Below, in pieces: positions 11,911 to 25,008 of a DNA stretch of 64,000 bases. The stretch's first letter is position 1. Each line of letters starts with the position of its first letter. This stretch comes from Malachius bipustulatus (Eukaryota > Arthropoda > Insecta > Coleoptera > Melyridae), in contig OU342635.1 of NCBI GenBank assembly GCA_910589415.1, forward strand, positions 14,756,001 to 14,820,000, given 5' to 3'. The translations under genes were made by a program, and so were the position numbers. A model generated the notes under the pieces. The model was not told where the DNA came from and did no database searches. It saw only the letters and a program-made list of their open reading frames with translations.

Positions 11911-14900
11911 TAGTAAATCAATTTACAAATAACCACTTTCCACAAAATTTTAAAGCAAATTTTTCGAAATAAAAAGAAATAAATTGAGTAACTGCAATAT
12001 CGTTTTTTGATTTAGATAATGCAACAACCAAACAAGATTATAATTATATATATCTTGTTTGTTTGTATATATCTCATATATTACCTAATTAGATGTATAA
12101 GATTCCTCATTCTTAAAAATATTTAATTGAAATACACGACCAGATAGTGTTGTATCAACGCAGGTATTAATAATATAATAACATGGAGAAATACAAATTT
12201 ATAATCACTTTATCCGTCAACAAGGTATGTACCTGCAATAATTAAATTACTAATAATGATAATAATTAAATATCTTGTAAAATTCATACTTTCAATATAG
12301 CATCAGTACCTGCATGTCTATCTATGAATATATACAAGATGTGATGCGTAAAGCAGGCAGATACCACTAACACTTATTACTCTGCAGGATGTCATGTATA
12401 CATAGGGTACCAATTAAAAAGTACCTACGGAAAAATCAGCTGAAAGAATATCAAACAAGCATCACACAACAGTAGAAGTAATGTACCTATAAGTATTATG
12501 TATCTATAAAGTTTAAATTTTCTTGTTAAGAGATAAAAATTCGTTAACATAATCAAGAGGTAAAAATTCCTTTTAAAGCCCCTTGATACCCTCAATAATT
12601 TTGCTCTTACAGCTATAACCTTTTACATTGCAAACAATGCCTTGATTTTTCAAAGTACCAATACAGTTTTTTAGGTATATTGCTTAATTATCTAAAAAAA
12701 ATACAAAAAAATAGGCATACTGTAACGCACGACTACGTATTTGAATAATGAGAATTTACTTCTTAAAAATCGTCGCGATTTTCCCCGGTTTGGCTATGGG
12801 ACTATAGAACTAGAGCATGCAGTATTATTTTCAGAGGCGCAGGGAGCGAAAAACAGTAAAACAGGGCAGTAAAATTCGTAAACGTTGGGAAAATTACTAG
12901 TCGAATTCGGCATCATTCCTTATTAATGTGTTGAGGTCAGTAGTCAGAAGTGGGAGCAGCAAGCAATAAGACAAGACATTGGTGGCCATAACTCGGCAGT
13001 TACCAGGTCGTAACTCCGAGTTACGATTTGGAATTACTCAACCCCAATACACATAACGTCCACCATCTACTGCCAGTAAAACACCTATCAATTCTTCACT
13101 CAAACACCTCACTGAATTTCGTTCTGACAACTCCTGGTTTATATGTCTCTCTATAATACCTACCTACCTAAAAAAAGGGACGTGTTTGTTTCCTCTTTAT
13201 GCGTTGATCGTACGAAATACTTATTCGATCGTAATTTTATGGTCTGTATTGAAAATGAGCATTAAATGTTTAATTAATAAGAGATTTCGTGACGTCCGCA
13301 GGTTAATTTTCATATATAAAATAATAATTCCTATCTTAGCAATTTTTCTTTTATTATGCTAATACGTATACTTTATTATTAAATGTTAAATTAAATATGA
13401 TGATGATGGCCATTTATCTCAATAATTATATTAATTAAAAAATAAACGATTTACAATAAAAATCGAAACCTCTTATGGCAAGTTTTAACAATTTCAAGTA
13501 GAAAATGAAAGGAGGTAACTTGGTTTTAACAAAGAGAATTTTAAGAGGATTTTTCACAAAAAAATATTTTGAAACCTTCTAATCTCTGAGAAGTTACATT
13601 CTGTTGAAGGGGGGTAAACAATTCAACTTGGGGAAGGGGTAAAAAAATAACTCTGACAACCAAAAACTACCACTAAATAAAAATCATAATTTTATTCATC
13701 TTGCTTTCCTGCAAGGGGGTAAACAAATACTACCCCTTGGAGTTTTTTCAAAAACTATTTTCTTATTACTTTTTTAAAGTTTTTAAAATCATAATTTGGA
13801 GGCATAATTTATTTAGAATTATTCTTGCTCTCTGAAAAATTCCTCTCATACACTTCATTTTCCAATCAAAAAAATAAAATTATTCGGGACTTTGGTTAAA
13901 TTGAAAATGCAAATTATTAACTTTCATCAAAATATTAACTAATTCATTAACTCGATTTCAAAATACTATTTTTCAGTAGATTTTAAGACAAAAAAAGGTC
14001 CAAAAAACAAAGGCTCTAGATTTCTTAGTTTTGGAAATTTTAAGTTTTATTTTTTTGATATTTCACCGTACCCTCTGTGTCACAATAACAATCTATTTAT
14101 TTTCCATAATAAAAAAGATTAGCTGAAATAAGAAATAAAAGTGAAATTCTGGAGCTAGATAATAAATGATTAAATAATAAAAAAAGCTCGCCGGTTCTAT
14201 AGGACTCAGAAAATTCTGATCACCGACGAAAACACTGCGAAGACAATGATGGTCATTTCGCTCTTCTTAGAGCAAGAGGTAGAAAATCACACTTGCTGAT
14301 ATGGCTCTTGATGAGCTCTAACAAGAGTGTTCTTGTCTGCCTTTACCATGAGATTAGTATTTTCTATGAGCCTTAGAACCCGCGAACCCGCCCATTTTTT
14401 TCAACACCATGTATCTTTTTTCTATGCTTGTCAGGTCATAATATGTTTTAGTGTACTTTTATTCATTAAAAAAAGGTTTTCTATCAACGGGTAGGTAGAG
14501 CTCTAAACAAAAACCTGACTCACCCTGTAAACGAAGCTATAGTAATAGTATAAGCAGCTTAATATTAAACACCCTATATAATAAATATATTTAATCCGTC
14601 AATGTAAATCGACCATACCTATATATGACAACAGCAGGACACATCAGATTTTTTTCTGGAAAGTTTCGTAATATAGGAAAAAGTTTTAGGTAATATGTTT
14701 CATATAGAAGACTGGGTATAAGTAACATCTTTCAAGAAAATTTATGGCAAAAACATTATTGACAATGAAAAGTTACGATAGTTGGTAAGTTGTTGACAAA
14801 ATCAAAAGATAGACAAATTCTTATCCGAAAGGTTGACAGGATTGACTCGAGTTTTTGGGAATATCCACGTTCTCTCCTTCCGGAGTTAAATTTGAAGGCA

Positions 14901-16679
14901 ACATCATGTTTTCATTTATGAATTATGAAGTTGGCAGTTTAATATTAATGGTTCTTTCAGGAATTGTTATTTTCATTGAATCCTGGGGAAAATTTTATAC
15001 CTACCTAAATCCTGTTCGGGCATTATTATAAAAGGTTTATTATAATAATTATGTAATAAATTGCTGAATTAAACAGCTCTCTAATAAATATAAATCATAC
15101 CCGGTTTTCACATACCTACCTATTCACTTTATAGCTACTTGATGGGATTTAACGTACATATGTGTAATAGATCATCAGAATTTACCTACATAGCTGCATT
15201 ATATTAATTTAGAATTTTGTGTTTCAGGAAAACTCTATAATAATCTTGTGGATGCTTTTAATTTAATCCGTCACCTCTATCTCATCGGATGACTAAATTT
15301 GAATATTCAATAAACAACCGAATGGCTGACAGAAATCATAAATATTATGCCATAAATTTATTGCGTAAAGATAGTTGTATTTCCTGAAAACCTGGTAAGG
15401 ATTAGTCTATAATTAAGCATATAATTAATCACGGAGTCTTCTCTTTTGTGAATAAAATTAACCAATCGCGCAATCGCCACCATGGATTTTAAGATGGAAA
15501 GCTTATTTATATCTTTTTAAAACTTATACTTATGTCTACATTATGCAGTATGTAAACAGGTAAGCTTATACAAAATCTGTTAAGCATTGGAAAAATCGAC
15601 TTAAAAAATTGATTCATGAGCACTTATATGAATTTATTAAACAAAATAATAAAAATGGCTTCCCAATATTGAAGCAGCGTTATTGCTTCTTGTAGAGCAA
15701 TGCTCATCGGTTGGAAGGGATAATGTGACGATCGAGATGCTTCTGTAGAACTGGTTATTTTCTGACCAACCGACGTGAGAATACTCAATGAAGTACCCCA
15801 TACTTTTGACGTTCCCTGGCCGATAGAAACAAAAAAAAATCGATCTTCAAAAGTTTCGATTTTTTTTAAATTCTGCAGTATTTTCCTACTGTCCAGGATT
15901 TGAAGAAATATACTTATTAGAGGTCAGATGCTGCGCAGGCACCTGCACAGGTAAAATCCCAAAGCAAACATTTTCACTTTTTCCATGGAATCAATAAGGT
16001 CATTACATCATCAGGGTTTTTCCCATCATGCCGAGAGCATCCCGCAGGTTTTCTAATTACCTACTGGAATTGGGGGAATCGTAGAGCACTATAGAGATAA
16101 TCTAATCTCATTCGCCTTGGCAGGCCGCGGCAGACGACCAGCACTTACATGACAAACCGTAGAATTATCTCGAAGTTGTGACAGAAACTACAGTGGAAGC
16201 GAAATGAGATAGAAATTAGAAGACATTCAGCTGAAAGGTGGGTTCCATGTCAAGGAGATGGAAGAACACATAGCACCGGAATGTAGTGGATAATTGGAAA
16301 GAAGTCTATTTCTTCGTTATGTTGCAGAGGTCTCCCTCATGCAGATAATTACTCAAAATTTCTGGCATAATTGACTATAGACCATAAATCTATATACAAT
16401 CGTGCCAAATACTCAAAGCTTCTGGGACGAATAAGTCCCAGAACCTTGTGTATCATTCCAAAAGGTAGTAGAGACGTCATCGATGTTAGACAGCTATATT
16501 TAAGTATATCTAATTTCGATGCACCATGCACCTATTTTTATGGGAATGGAAGATTGTATCCAAGATTCATGAGAATGCTGGGAGCTGTTATATTAAAGAG
16601 CCTCAAAAGAAAACAGGACGACATTTCTAGAAATTTTCGGGCAATTTTCAGTTCATTTTTTTGGCCAGTTTAGGATATC
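11911..16679. other. AT-rich DNA without recognised genes
   Basis: I see no protein family or RNA gene. Weak items: a lone CACCCTGTA end near 14522; a short imperfect inverted repeat bounding about 14193-14395 (GGTTCTATAGGACTC against a decayed complement); and GC-richer stretches near 12720-13140 and 16090-16320. The open frames at 16349-16673 on both strands are not recognised. TAGGTA/TACCTA motifs are scattered through the region. Confidence 0.4.
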
Positions 16680-16889
16680 TGGATCTTGAAGTATAGGGAC
16701 CTGGCGGCTGACCGTTGCTGATTGACACTCTGGGTTCCCCTCCACTAAGTCAAGTCTTTGGTAAGGTTAGGTGTTTTTTCTCTTAAAATTTCCCTAAAAT
16801 TTAAGGCCCTTATATAGCTTCTTTTGTCTTCTATAGCAACATTGTCGGTAGTGGCGTAAGATCCAGGTCCCTATACTTCAAGATTACCC
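16680..16889. mobile_element. Small inverted-repeat element (MITE-like)
   Basis: A 23-base sequence containing CTTGAAGTATAGGGACCTGG at the left end returns as its complement at 16868-16889, bounding about 210 bp. The inside contains no open frame of note. The target-site duplication is not clear. Confidence 0.5.
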
Positions 16890-18689
16890 AATTTTTATAC
16901 GCGTCCTGTCGGTATGCGGTTTGAAAGAAAATTTCATGCGAGGGCATTATCTGTAATCCTAAACCAATATGTTTAGTCCAAATTATCCGATTTCTTAGGA
17001 TCTTACAGAAATAGCTAAAGCTTGGAATGCGGAAGCAAAAAAAAGGTTTAAGTTTCGCTTCAACTACCTAAGTTTTCTTGAAACTTTCTAATCAAAGAAG
17101 TGGAAAGAAATTTTAAATAATGGATTTTTTATATACAAGAATAATTAAAGATTATGAGCAAATGAAAAAATTTCAACGTTAGTGGTGTCAGACAATTTAA
17201 GAAAGTGATGACTATACTTAACGACTTTCTAGCATGTGGTGGTAAAATAAAAATAGCTGAGGACTCATCAATATCAGAAAAATATAAATAGGTAGGCAAT
17301 TAAGAAAACTATACAGCCTCTACTCCAAACAATTATTAATTTTTGAAAACTATCTATAACTGCCATCAGCAAATTAATTAGTTTCTTTGCAACGCCAAAT
17401 GTTAAGCTTATTTGGCAAAATACGTGAAGTATTTATTAAGAATCGGTGATATCTAAGCCAGAGACAATAATGTACAAGAGCATGATTATACCGAAGAAGG
17501 CTCCAAGAAGCAATGGCGGATGGGTAAATACCATCAACGATGGCAGATAAGTTACGTGAAGCGGATTTTTGCATCGCAGGAACTGGTTTGCTAACCAGAG
17601 ACCAATCAGCGTAACAAAGAGACGAAGAACTCATCGGAAGAAAAGCCTCTGCACGAGCAGGACAACAAGAAATCACCTTACAAGAAGCTCGAGCTGTATA
17701 ATCCTTCTTTCAGTTAACTGCTAATTAACAACCCATAATTTGGCCAGTTTATATCTTCACTTAATATCGATTCATTTTATAAATTATTTCCATATAGGTA
17801 TCTTCAATAAATGGAAAAAATTAAATTAAACATGTCAGTGGTAAGAAAGTCAATTTTTATTAACATATATTTTACATTTATGACCATGCACGTGAATACT
17901 CGTCAGATTTTTGTAAAGGAGGTAATGGGGTGGAAAATGTTCAAGAAATAAAACTGAAAGTCGTTTTATTCTGCGACTCTGCGTTCTCGAGATATACCAG
18001 TTCAAAGTAGAAAAAAAGGCGTTTTTTTGACCTATTCAAACTTGTGTCAGCGGGAAAACTAAGGACTTTACGACACAACTGGATTGTTTTTTCGCTTTGT
18101 ATTGCACTAAGCTGTCTGAATAGTTAATATAAAATTAGGAATTAAGGATTATTTAAAAGGAATGCGCCTGTAATTACGTTTATGTAGTAATTACTGTTGT
18201 AAGAGAATGATGATTACCTTTCTTGGATAGCTCTGTGGTGCGTGATAAGTGAATTAACTATTTAATGTCTTTGCAAGTTCACTGAGGGTACTCATCTTCT
18301 TCTCCGATTTCTTCTTCTCCATTCCTTTAGCCCTTCGATCACTCCTGGTCAACAAGTGTTGTGATTATACAACCCAACGGACATTCGATGCGTCTTGACC
18401 GTGGTTGGACACCAAATTACGTCCTATACTGAAGACATCGATTTTTTATCATCAACATCAAACTTAATTGTTCCACAACAAATTATTTCATTCTGTCCTT
18501 CCATCTCAACTTGACTTTTCCCTATTTTCTGCTTTCCCGTATCTTCAAGTTCTTACTCGCTTCTCATAACGATTTTTTTTTCTCATGCGATTCCCCCGCG
18601 ATCATGCTCTGATATATAGGTCCTATTTTTTTGATTTCAGTCCTTGTTACCACACTAATCCATTTAAGCGTGTTCCTTAAATCACCGGT
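16890..18689. other. No recognised gene; coding-like but unassigned patch
   Basis: A patch at about 17400-17700 is open in more than one frame and less AT-rich than its surroundings; a plus-strand frame there reads through a basic segment (LREADFCIAGTGLL...). I cannot match it to a family and it is broken by stops. The rest is AT-rich and featureless by eye. Confidence 0.3.
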
Positions 18690-19065
18690 AATAATTGTCC
18701 GCTTCCATGCCATGTCTCCTAATGTTTTCCATGAATTCCAGCCACGCTTGTTCTAGTTCTGCCCCCAATCCCAAGTTCTTTATATCTTCAGACAGCAACC
18801 GTTCGTCGGTTAATCCATATGCCCCTCTCTTCCAGCATCTCCATCTGGGATCTGGATTGTAGCCTTCACTGACTGGTACCTATGTATCCGCCCAACCACT
18901 AGATTGTTCAATTTCTGGCCATATCAGCCAAGACTTTTCCCAAAATGGATTGTTGATATTGACGAAGCGCTGGAGCTGGCGCTGGGCAGTGGCATATCAC
19001 ATACTCAACAGTTTCATTTTCAATTTTACATCCTCTGCATTTCTGACCTTGTGTTGCATTTGTTT
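18690..19065 (-). pseudogene. LINE 3' end with C-terminal zinc-finger-like motif
   Basis: Minus-strand translation of about 18965-19045 gives QKCRGCKIENETVEYVICHC, followed by PAPAPALR. This fits the CxxC...HxxxxC finger and following CPAL segment at the C-terminus of many non-LTR retrotransposon proteins, with the usual His replaced by Tyr. Upstream, a frame change is needed to keep reading, so the copy is broken. Further 3' (18690-18860) a minus-strand stretch reads KNLGLGAELEQAWLEFMENI, which I do not recognise. It may belong to a different element from the jockey-type copy at 19730-21340, since jockey elements usually end differently. Confidence 0.45.
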
Positions 19066-19729
19066 ATCCTGCTAAGAATACCATTTTTTTAGCTTTCTGG
19101 TCAATTTTCATCGGAGTTTCTAAAAGAACGAATAAGTTATCTGGAGACAATAACCTGTTCTATTCGTCATATTAATATTAATTTATTGTACAGCGCAGAA
19201 TATTTAAATATATGTCTCTGTTAAGATATCAGGATTTCAGTGTACTGTTCGGGGAGGATGTTCCGTCATCAATGACATTTCATTATTAATTTCCATTTCC
19301 TCACGGAATCTATCCTTGCACAACCCTTTTGCCCATCCCTTATATTTGGCTACTCTCGGCAAGAGAAGATGTGCGTAACGTGGGTGGTCAAACCAAACGT
19401 TAAGGTTTTCACCCCTAGAAGAGACCAGAAGCAGTTGAGCATTGGACGCGTCGGGTCGCATCAGGAAATCCCGTGCCGTGTGCAATCCAAGGAGAGTTTA
19501 GTGACCAGCACCAGTTCTTCAGTTGCTGATAAACGTCGCGGCTCCGTCTTAATACTTCATCTTAATATCATCGATTATCGCGTCCTATAGGCCGATCGTT
19601 TAATTAAGGGACATTCGCATCCCCGCACGGATATTGTGATTCACAGAAGGCAGAATAAACAGTGAGTACCTACGCATGAACTATTAAGCCAAATATTAAT
19701 TGTTAATCCTGTCTGTTATTATTTCCCTG
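19066..19729 (-). other. Unassigned coding-like stretch between LINE remains
   Basis: A minus-strand frame at 19237-19485 (82 aa, with a segment AKYKGWAKGLCKDRFREEME) is basic and has no stop, and in another frame upstream it continues through ATEELVLVTKLSLD. I cannot assign it to a LINE domain or to a host gene. Its place between two minus-strand LINE remnants suggests it is part of one of them. Confidence 0.25.
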
Positions 19730-21340
19730 TGTATCCTGTATCTTGGTCCTTCGCCCAGATAAGAACATCATTTTCATCAAATTGGTTCCCCATTACGGGA
19801 ACTTATTATTTATTCTTTAATCCGATCGATTCCCCATTAAGGGACCGTACAGAGGATATGTCTCAAATTCCTGCTGCAGTCCCTCATGCCACACGTTATC
19901 GAAGCCTTGTGATACGTCTAGAAACCCTGCCGAACAAACTCTTTTCTCTTGCAATCTTTCTCAATAATGTCAGTTATTCTATGAACTTGATCACCATAGA
20001 GTTTAGTTCTGACTCCAAACTGGTGATTTGGGATCAGATTTACCTTTTGACAATTGGTAGCATTTTTTTAAGATCAATTTTTCAAAAAGTTTAGATAGTT
20101 GTATAGTGAAATAGGTCTATATGAACTGGTTTCATGTGGGGGCTAACCAGGTTTCGGTATCAATACAATTTCAGCTACTTTCCAGAGTTTAGGTACATAT
20201 TACAGTATAAATGCACCATTAGTTAGATTAGTAAGTTTTACCAATGCTTTCCTTGGAAGCTGATGCTGGAACACTTCACCTGTTATCAAAAAAAAAGACA
20301 GGGGATTTTTTTGCCTTGATTTTGGTTCTAATTTCATTCTTCACGTCCGCATTGTTTCCTTTTCTGGATTTTCTTGCATAGAATTATTGTCCTCAAGCAT
20401 TTCCTCGTCATCTATCTACTCATGTGGTTGAAAAATACTATCGAGGTGCTCGTGAAGCGTTCTTCTTCATTGCTTCTTCCCCAGCTTCCATTTTTATTTA
20501 CTCATCATCAGTTATTTTAAGTTATTTAGGTATAGGTATATCTCTTATCTTCTGGGGCTCTACTTTGGAACCATCTTCTTGCTTTCCATTTTTTTCGGTT
20601 AATGAGGCTTTTCTTTAGAGTATATCTTTAGGACGTTTTTTAATTACTGGAGTGGTCACCCAAGCCGACTGTCCTTAAAATATTTTTCTATCTCTATAGG
20701 CAGTTGTTCTTCACTTTTTAGTTAGTTCTTCACTCTTTCAAAAGTTTTTATCAAAAGAATTTATTCACCAGAATCGGGTTGCTTTCTTTCTGAATAATGT
20801 TTTCGCTTTGTTAGTTGTATCGCTGAATGGCCTGAGCATAAGTCTTATGATACTCGTCTATGTTGAGGTATTTGCAGAAATATTTTTGATTTTATAGAAG
20901 TCAATCAGGTCAGATAGCTTGTAAGGGTCATTTGGCCAATTTGCTGGTTTTCTTGTGGAAATAGCTTCACACCCTACTCACAGTGGACACATTTTGGTTT
21001 ACTGTTCTGCGGTTTGGAACAATCCTTGTTAAGATGTCTTCCTTATGCATTCTACCAATGTTGGTTCTTTGCTACAATATTTATGGGCATCTTCATATGC
21101 TTGGCAACGTTTACGCTGTTGAATTAACTTTGACGCTCTTAGCGATACTATACAGCACATCCATAATCAAACAAAACAGGTATGGGCTGAAAGAGACCTC
21201 TGATTTTGGTATACATAGCTACATTAGTGTGTAGAGCTTCATACATCTCCATCAACAGCCTTACAGATACTTTCCTGGTAGATTTAGAAAACCAGGTTTT
21301 ATATATTTACTCAAAAATTCCTGTTCCTGATAGCGCTACC
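19730..21340 (-). pseudogene. Jockey-clade non-LTR retrotransposon, internally deleted and frameshifted
   Basis: Reading the minus strand from 21340 downward I find, in order: a gag-type zinc-knuckle region of ORF1 (RHLNKDCSKPQNSKPKCVHC, about 21000-21060); the extreme C-terminus of the apurinic-type endonuclease (ANWPNDPYKLSDLIDFYKI, about 20885-20945); the linker (HLDSIFQPHE, about 20425); and the reverse transcriptase with EVFQHQLPRKALVKLTNLT, VAEIVLIPKPG, SSYRPISL, LSKLFEKLIL, QVHRITDIIEKDCKRK and FLDVSQGFDNVWHEGL, which holds the first catalytic Asp. These are typical jockey-clade motifs in the right order. The end of ORF1 and nearly all of the endonuclease are missing, since the zinc knuckle lies only about 50 bases from the endonuclease tail. 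Several frameshifts and stops separate the motifs, and no YxDD motif is seen. It is a dead, 5'-truncated and internally deleted copy. Confidence 0.85.
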
Positions 21341-22859
21341 ATATAAGCATGTGTCAAAGAAAGAAAGGGCTAATGATATAAATTTAATTTTTTACTAATT
21401 AAGATCAAAAAGAAAACTGTTCAAAAAAAAAAATAAAGATCAAACTTCTTTCATATTTTTATCAAGATCCCCATGCAGCCAGCTTTATAATATTGTATAG
21501 ACAGAACAAAATTGAATGAGACTTCCACAATTTAAATATTTAGGGCCAAGAGCGCCCGACTGACTCCCAGACAAAAACAAATGAACTGTCTAGGTCGGCG
21601 CAATTAACAACGAGCGTACAAGTCAATCTCTAAACCCGGCAATCATGCGATATTCCATCGAGAAACTTCATTAACGACATAAAATTAGGGTTATAACGTG
21701 TTTTATATCTACACTGTGTGGCAATTTAGTAAATCACACGTTGCAGAGCCAGTCGGAATTAAATCTGTGCCTGGCCCCGGTTACGGCCACGGCTGGACCA
21801 ACGCGAAGCACATCGCGGTGAATTGGGTAGGCGCCCTGTCATTTCAGCGATCATTGATACGACCCATGTGCTATTATTGTGTAATAAAACCGTTTTATAG
21901 CTGGCCGGACACTTGAGACCCGCCCGAGGACTTTTATACCCTCCGAAGAAGCGGTTTTACAGCGACGTACAACAAGAGTCAAGAGTCACCATACTCGTAT
22001 ACCTGGATGGTGATACCTCTTGTATACATTGCCTCTTCTATATAATCAATTAGGTACTAACACAAACAGGACTCGTTTCATAATAATTCAAACTGATTGT
22101 TGTTTGTGAATCATAATAACTGTTAATAATAATTACCTATAGCAGAGTTAATTAAACCATAATTCAAGCTATTAAAAAAATATAAGCAGGTAATTTCTGC
22201 ATAAATTTTTGAATCTCTTAATTACAGTCCAATCAAATTACATCAAAAAGTTGTTTGGATTGCTTTAAGTCATCCAGTTCCAAAAGTTTCAGTATTGTAA
22301 GCCTCACCGAGTATAGGCGCGGCTGAGGGTTGGGGTGGGTTCAAAGGTCTCTTTTTTCAGTTCTCTCTAAAACCTCGAAAACGGCTTTACCTAAAAAATC
22401 TCAAAACTTTATCTCTGTTGAGTCTCAGTAAGTAGTAAAAGAATTTAATTGTTAAATAACGTTCACTGGGTGATTGCACCCCCGTGCGAAACCCCCTGTA
22501 TACACACCTCTATAATAAATAAATTGGTTGATGGGTTATTTGTAAATCTAACAATGTACCAATCACCCTGTATGTTGCACCTCTCCCAAATCTGTGTTTC
22601 TGCGTTTCCTGAATAGTATATTCTTTCCTCGGGGAGGTAGGTCGGTCGGTTATAGATAGGGAGGTGTTTTACAAATTCGTGGCGAAGTGCTTTTTTAATA
22701 TCTCTACTTCATCTGGCTTTAACTCTATGAAAAATTTGTTAGCAAGAAAGCCGATAACTGTGGATAATAGGTAAAAGAACAGTTCCCCAAGTGTCGTAAA
22801 AGAAATAAAGAGGAAGAACGAGGAAAACTAATTAAAACATCAAAGATACCAGCATTGTA
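21341..22859. other. Mostly unique DNA leading into a GC-rich island
   Basis: GC content rises in 21540-21970, where a plus-strand frame (21698-21916) is open but not recognised. A pair of sequences ending CCCCCTGTATA (22493) and CACCCTGTA (22565) look like foldback right ends without partners. No gene is identified. Confidence 0.35.
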
Positions 22860-23390
22860 CTCGGCGCGGGTTATACAACAGCGATGCGGCAGGCAGTCCC
22901 AGTTTTCGCCTTGTCAGTCGTAAGTGGCAGCGAGGTAAAAGCAGAAGAAAACGGGTCGAGTTCCCGGCCGGACTTGCCGATAGAGATTGAAATGTCGTGT
23001 GACGGGCGTCCGTCCGTCAAGTCGAGGCGGCGGCGGCGGTGGCGGCGGCGGCGGGGTGCGCCAGGGTGTTGTCGCTGCCCGGGCAGACGTCTTTTGACCT
23101 GAGCGTGCATTGCTTTGAGCCACAGACTGATCGATCGGCGGCTCTGACGCTGACGGGAGACGGACAGCTCCGCACTGGGGCAGGGGGCGGCGCGGGAACG
23201 GGGACGGCCGCCTCTCCAGTCTCTCACTCCCTGCAATGACTTCACTCTGCTTCGCTTTGCCGCTCCCGTTCCCGTTGCTGCTGATACTGAATTCACCCTG
23301 ACCTGCCCGTTTCACTGCCGGAATGCTCTCGGCGCATTGCCATAGCATGCATGCAACTGCACTCTGCAGCCAGACAAAACCAATCATTAC
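22860..23390. promoter_or_regulatory. GC- and CpG-rich island with CGG-type run
   Basis: Roughly 530 bases are strongly GC-rich in an AT-rich setting, with many CpG dinucleotides and a CGG/GGC-repeat at about 23025-23055. All frames here give low-complexity Arg or Pro-rich protein and I do not believe any of them. A GTAAGT at 22920-22925 could be a splice donor. This is the kind of composition expected of a promoter plus 5' untranslated exon of a host gene, but no coding exon is seen on either side within reach. Confidence 0.35.
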
Positions 23391-23544
23391 CGGTTATTTT
23401 GCATGTACCGCTTATAGTTAAGGGTGACATTCTAATTAATTATTGCACATTAATTGCTTACGTGCAATTACAAGTAGTGTTTTAACCTGTTCCAATATTT
23501 TTATATACTTAGGTAGGTACTGTTATTTTGAATAAGTGCGAAAA

Positions 23545-24010
23545 ATTTTAGGGGGTGATTACCTGGTTTATTCTAAGGGGAAAAGTTCCTATTAACATGT
23601 GCCCGAAAATGCATCGTTTTTGAAATACAGGGTGTCAAAGAAAGACTTTTTCCAGTTTTTTGGTATCTCGGGAACCGCTTGAGATACAGACAGTTCAGCT
23701 TTTTTAATCTTACCATTGAAATTAGCTACTTTTTTTGTGGCAAATAATTATTTGTCATCTGCCAGTCACGAATTTTTATCTGCCAGGAACAAAGATTTAG
23801 GGGTTGCGTTAGGTTTTTTCTCCCAAATTTCTACCATACTGGGAAAATAGATATTTTAGAAGCGCATTTTAAACCACCAATGTTTTTTATATACAAAAAT
23901 GTAGTGGTCATAATTGCTGACTTGAACCGCTTAGGAGAAAAACGGTCATTTACGATTAAAAATTCGCTTTGGATGTTCCAAAACATAACACGGAAATTAG
24001 GACGAAAAGC
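23545..24010. mobile_element. Half copy of the 58.4-kb foldback family
   Basis: The sequence from about 23590 matches the left half of the element at 58407-59339: ATTAAC, then a GCATCGTTTTTGAAATA segment, then a CAGGGTGTCAAAGAA end at 23628 next to TA, then TTTTTCCAGTTTTTTGGTAT, and, after divergence, AACCACCAATG and CCGCTTAGGAGAAAAACGGTCATTT. The right arm is absent, so the copy is truncated at or near its centre. Confidence 0.6.
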
Positions 24011-24354
24011 TTCGCTCACAACGGGGTAGCTGATGGTAATGAGGAATGAGGATGCAGATCAACTAGTCAGAAGAAGCACTGCAGAAATGCATCTCAACCC
24101 AAAGAACATTATAAAATATGATCCGTGGCTCTTCAATAGGAGAGAATCCAACACAGAGTCGTTACTATAGGTACGAGGAAATAAACATTACAAGTCAATG
24201 ATTAAAAAACCTTCCTTCCAGGAAAATACACATCTAAATCAACTGAATGCTAATTACAACGGTGGTGAGACTTCTCTCTGATGGACATTACTACTTTATA
24301 TATTCGTTTCTAATGAGTGTTTCTGGATGTTTCTGGACATTTTTTTACTGGATC

Positions 24355-25008
24355 TACGTTCTATTTGACACCCGTACTTTGTGTGGGATTTAGGGGGTAG
24401 AAACATGGGCTAGTAAGAATGACATCGGTGGTAACTACGTTGTGTTTAGAACGGACTTGTTGGAAAGCTTGGCATTCGAAAAGAATGTGGGCGATAGTCA
24501 GTCTAGTGCCGCAACAGGAGCAGTTAGGGGGAGGTTGTTTGAAAATTGGAAAAAGTGGGTAAGTCTGGTGTTGTCAAGTCGGAGTCTGCTCAATTTGATT
24601 TGGTCTGATCTGGAGGGAGGAAATTGGTGAGTTAGCAACCGAGGGTTTGATGGATTCGAAAAAGGAATCATTGAGGTTCCAGTTATCTTGCCAAAGTTTC
24701 ATGATTTTAGATCTGTAGAGTGTCCGTAGGTCGTTGGTCAGGTGGATTGGTGTGATGATGATGTTATCCGTAGAGGCAGTTCTTTTGGCTAAGGAGTCAG
24801 CTGCTTCGGTTCCTGGGATGCCTATATGGGAGGGGGTATACAGAAGGATGAATGTAGAAGGGTGGTCAGCAAGTTTGGTTTTAATTAGTTTGACAAGTGG
24901 ATTGGACGGGTAAATTTGTTTAAATGAGAGAAGGGCGCTCAGAGAGTCCGAGACGTTGGAAAAAAAAATCATATTGAAGATTGAACCTGTAAAGCTGTAA
25001 ATAATCAT
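24355..25008 (-). pseudogene. LINE RNase H and C-terminal zinc finger remnant
   Basis: The minus-strand frame starting at 25008 carries the middle and end of an RNase H domain: SNVSDSLSALLSFK with a catalytic Asp, then LYTPSHIGIPGTEAADSLAK, a good match to the YTPSHxGxxGNExADxLAK motif. The frame meets a TGA at about 24571, then continues in the same frame to CSCCGTRLTIAHILFEC, a Cys-x2-Cys-x7-His-x4-Cys finger found at the C-terminus of RNase H-bearing non-LTR elements, ending at a stop near 24360. The start of the RNase H domain and the reverse transcriptase are missing. One in-frame stop and 5' truncation make it a pseudogene. Having RNase H separates it from the jockey-type copy at 19.7-21.3 kb. 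Confidence 0.8.

Noticed and set aside
22871..23387. Pro/Arg-rich proteins of 141 and 157 codons (minus strand)
   Set aside because: Low-complexity products of the CGG-type run, open in several frames at once; no domain.
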